Shown one piece after another: positions 41,518 through 42,791 of a stretch of 42,791 nucleotides of DNA (position 1 is the stretch's first letter; each line of letters begins with the position of its first letter). The notes under the pieces were generated by a model. That model did not search any database, had not been told where the DNA came from, and worked only from the letters and a program-made list of their open reading frames with translations. Source of the DNA: Candidatus Rifleibacteriota bacterium (GTDB taxonomy: Bacteria > Riflebacteria > Ozemobacteria > Ozemobacterales > Ozemobacteraceae); assembly GCA_017526725.1 (NCBI GenBank), contig JAFXRA010000140.1, positions 1-42,791 on the forward strand, read 5' to 3'. A program made the position numbers and the translations under genes.

Positions 41518-42791
41518 TTAGTGGTCACCCATAGTAACACGAACAACTTCTTCAAGTGTGGTAATACCAGTTAAGGCTTTACGTAATGCAGATTCACGCA
41601 AAGACAACATACCTTCTTCAATTGCCTGACGTCTGATATCGTCTGTAGAACCACCGTTAAGAATAATATCTCTCAAACGTTCAGACATCATCATAACTTC
41701 GTAAATACCAACACGTCCTTTGGTTCCGTTGTTGTTACAAGATTCGCAACCTTTACCTTTATAGAACATCATGTTTCTTTCATTGATGTGAGGTAAGTCA
41801 AGACGTCTCAGTAATTCTGGAGTAATACCAAACTGGCTGATTTGTTCTGCTCTAGGTTTAATTTCATACTTGCAGTCTTTACAAATCTTACGAACAAGAC
41901 GTTGCGCCTGAACCAAGATAACAGAAGTTGTAACCATGAAAGGTTCAATACCCATATTAACGATACGGCCTATAGTACCAGGAGCGTCGTTTGTGTGCAG
42001 TGTGGAGAGAACCAAGTGGCCTGTCATAGATGCCTTAATAGCGATTTCTGCTGTTTCAAAGTCACGAATTTCTCCAACCATGATAACGTCAGGGTCTTGT
42101 CTCAAGAATGAACGCAGTGCTGCAGCGAATGTAAGACCGATTTCTGGTTTACACTGAACCTGGTTAACACCATGAAGCATGTATTCAACAGGGTCTTCTG
42201 CTGTCATAACGTTTGTGTCAATTGAGTTAACAGATGTTAGAGCAGAATACAGTGTTGTTGTCTTACCAGAACCAGTAGGACCAGTAACCAAGATGATTCC
42301 GTAAGGAGCATCGATACCAGATTTGAATCTTTCAAGAGTCTTAGGTTCAAAACCAAGGTCTTCGAGGTTAACCTTCAATGAAGTCTGGTCCAAGATACGC
42401 ATAACTATCTTTTCGCCCCAAATAACAGGGAGAACAGAAACACGAAGGTCGATCATACGGTTAAGAACTTTAATCTTAATACGTCCGTCTTGGGGCAAAC
42501 GCTTTTCTGCGATGTTCAAAGACGACATAATCTTAATACGTGAAGTAATAGCTGCAGTAGCTTTCTTTGGCGGTGACATTGCTACATGCAGAGCACCATC
42601 TTGTCTATATCTGATACGAAGTTCTTTTTCGAATGGTTCGATATGAATATCTGAAACACCGTTTTGAACAGCCTGAGAAATAACAAGGTTACAAAGACGA
42701 ATGATAGGTGCGTCGTTTTCACCCAATTCGCCAAGCTGGTCGAGATCTCCGCCTTCTTCGTCTGCATTGCCGATATCCTGCAAGTCATCCA
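41518..42791 (-). CDS. pilB: Type IV pilus assembly ATPase PilB, C-terminal part
   Basis: Partial: the reading frame is open to the window edge, with Asp-Asp codons before the TTG at 42783, so the true start lies outside. About 424 residues are visible. PilB drives pilus extension. SDIHIEPFEKELRIRYRQDG begins the GspE/PilB core. Walker A is GPTGSGKTTTLYSAL, the Asp box MTAEDPVEY, Walker B VIMVGEIRDFETAEIA and the His box GHLVLSTLHTNDAPG. The zinc tetracysteine motif (CKDC...CESC) is present and absent from PilT. The N-terminal MshEN-type domain is not in view. A GspE of a type II secretion system is the alternative, but pilT and pilA next door favour PilB. Confidence 0.92.
   Translation of the reverse strand, partial: DDLQDIGNADEEGGDLDQLGELGENDAPIIRLCNLVISQAVQNGVSDIHIEPFEKELRIRYRQDGALHVAMSPPKKATAAITSRIKIMSSLNIAEKRLPQDGRIKIKVLNRMIDLRVSVLPVIWGEKIVMRILDQTSLKVNLEDLGFEPKTLERFKSGIDAPYGIILVTGPTGSGKTTTLYSALTSVNSIDTNVMTAEDPVEYMLHGVNQVQCKPEIGLTFAAALRSFLRQDPDVIMVGEIRDFETAEIAIKASMTGHLVLSTLHTNDAPGTIGRIVNMGIEPFMVTTSVILVQAQRLVRKICKDCKYEIKPRAEQISQFGITPELLRRLDLPHINERNMMFYKGKGCESCNNNGTKGRVGIYEVMMMSERLRDIILNGGSTDDIRRQAIEEGMLSLRESALRKALTGITTLEEVVRVTMGDH

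Overview
The window reads as AT-rich chromosomal DNA from a diderm, motile bacterium. LptF/G-type and MlaE/F/D genes imply an outer membrane, FliS implies flagella, and PilB/PilT/pilin genes imply type IV pili. The gene order rlmN - PASTA protein - kinase-like protein - rpe echoes the Firmicutes rlmN-prpC-prkC-cpgA-rpe locus, although the envelope is clearly diderm. I cannot assign the phylum; a deep-branching lineage such as Candidatus Riflebacteria would fit, but that is inference. No rRNA, tRNA, CRISPR array, transposase or phage gene was seen.

Layout. (1) 1-4.76 kb: an unknown secreted protein (-), then fliS, a 58-residue small ORF, a radical SAM/SPASM protein and a secreted Cys/His-rich repeat protein (+), closed by a bidirectional terminator. 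(2) 4.8-8.2 kb (-): lptG-like permease, a 5'-nucleotidase-like protein with eroded metal ligands, and an LmeA/DUF2993-like protein. (3) 8.3-16.5 kb: sugar-nucleotide and surface-glycan genes (ugd, nucleotidyltransferase, TIM-barrel protein, PseC-like aminotransferase, PseH-like acetyltransferase, kpsF/kdsD) and a PilX-like protein. (4) 16.7-27 kb (+): a probable envelope operon with phosphodiester glycosidase, S55 peptidase, MlaE, MlaF, MlaD, asparaginase, a zinc-ribbon/TPR membrane protein and a gluzincin-like peptidase. (5) 27.3-32.6 kb (+): purine nucleoside phosphorylase, prfA, prmC, a Sua5/TsaC protein and a chemoreceptor. (6) 33.1-38.8 kb (+): rlmN, PASTA protein, pseudokinase, rpe and a TPR protein. 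(7) 38.8-42.8 kb (-): pilB (cut by the window edge), pilT, pilA and a prepilin-peptidase-like protein.

The most unusual content is in the larger intergenic gaps (1-198, 11.49-12.02 kb, 26.98-27.3 kb, 32.64-33.07 kb). They share a modular set of repeats: a 79-bp near-perfect palindrome whose arm sequences covary between copies, strings of short hairpins with different stems each followed by TGTGG, GGGTTGGAA-type repeats, GAGCAATA-type repeats, and an 80-bp direct repeat. The modules keep the same relative order in different gaps and occur in both orientations.

Several proteins keep a fold but have lost catalytic residues: the pseudokinase beside the PASTA protein, the prepilin-peptidase homologue without its aspartates, and the 5'-nucleotidase homologue. 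The phosphodiester glycosidase gene seems to start at an AUU codon 69 nt upstream of its first ATG, behind a sigma-28-like promoter. All family calls come from reading motifs; no database search was run.
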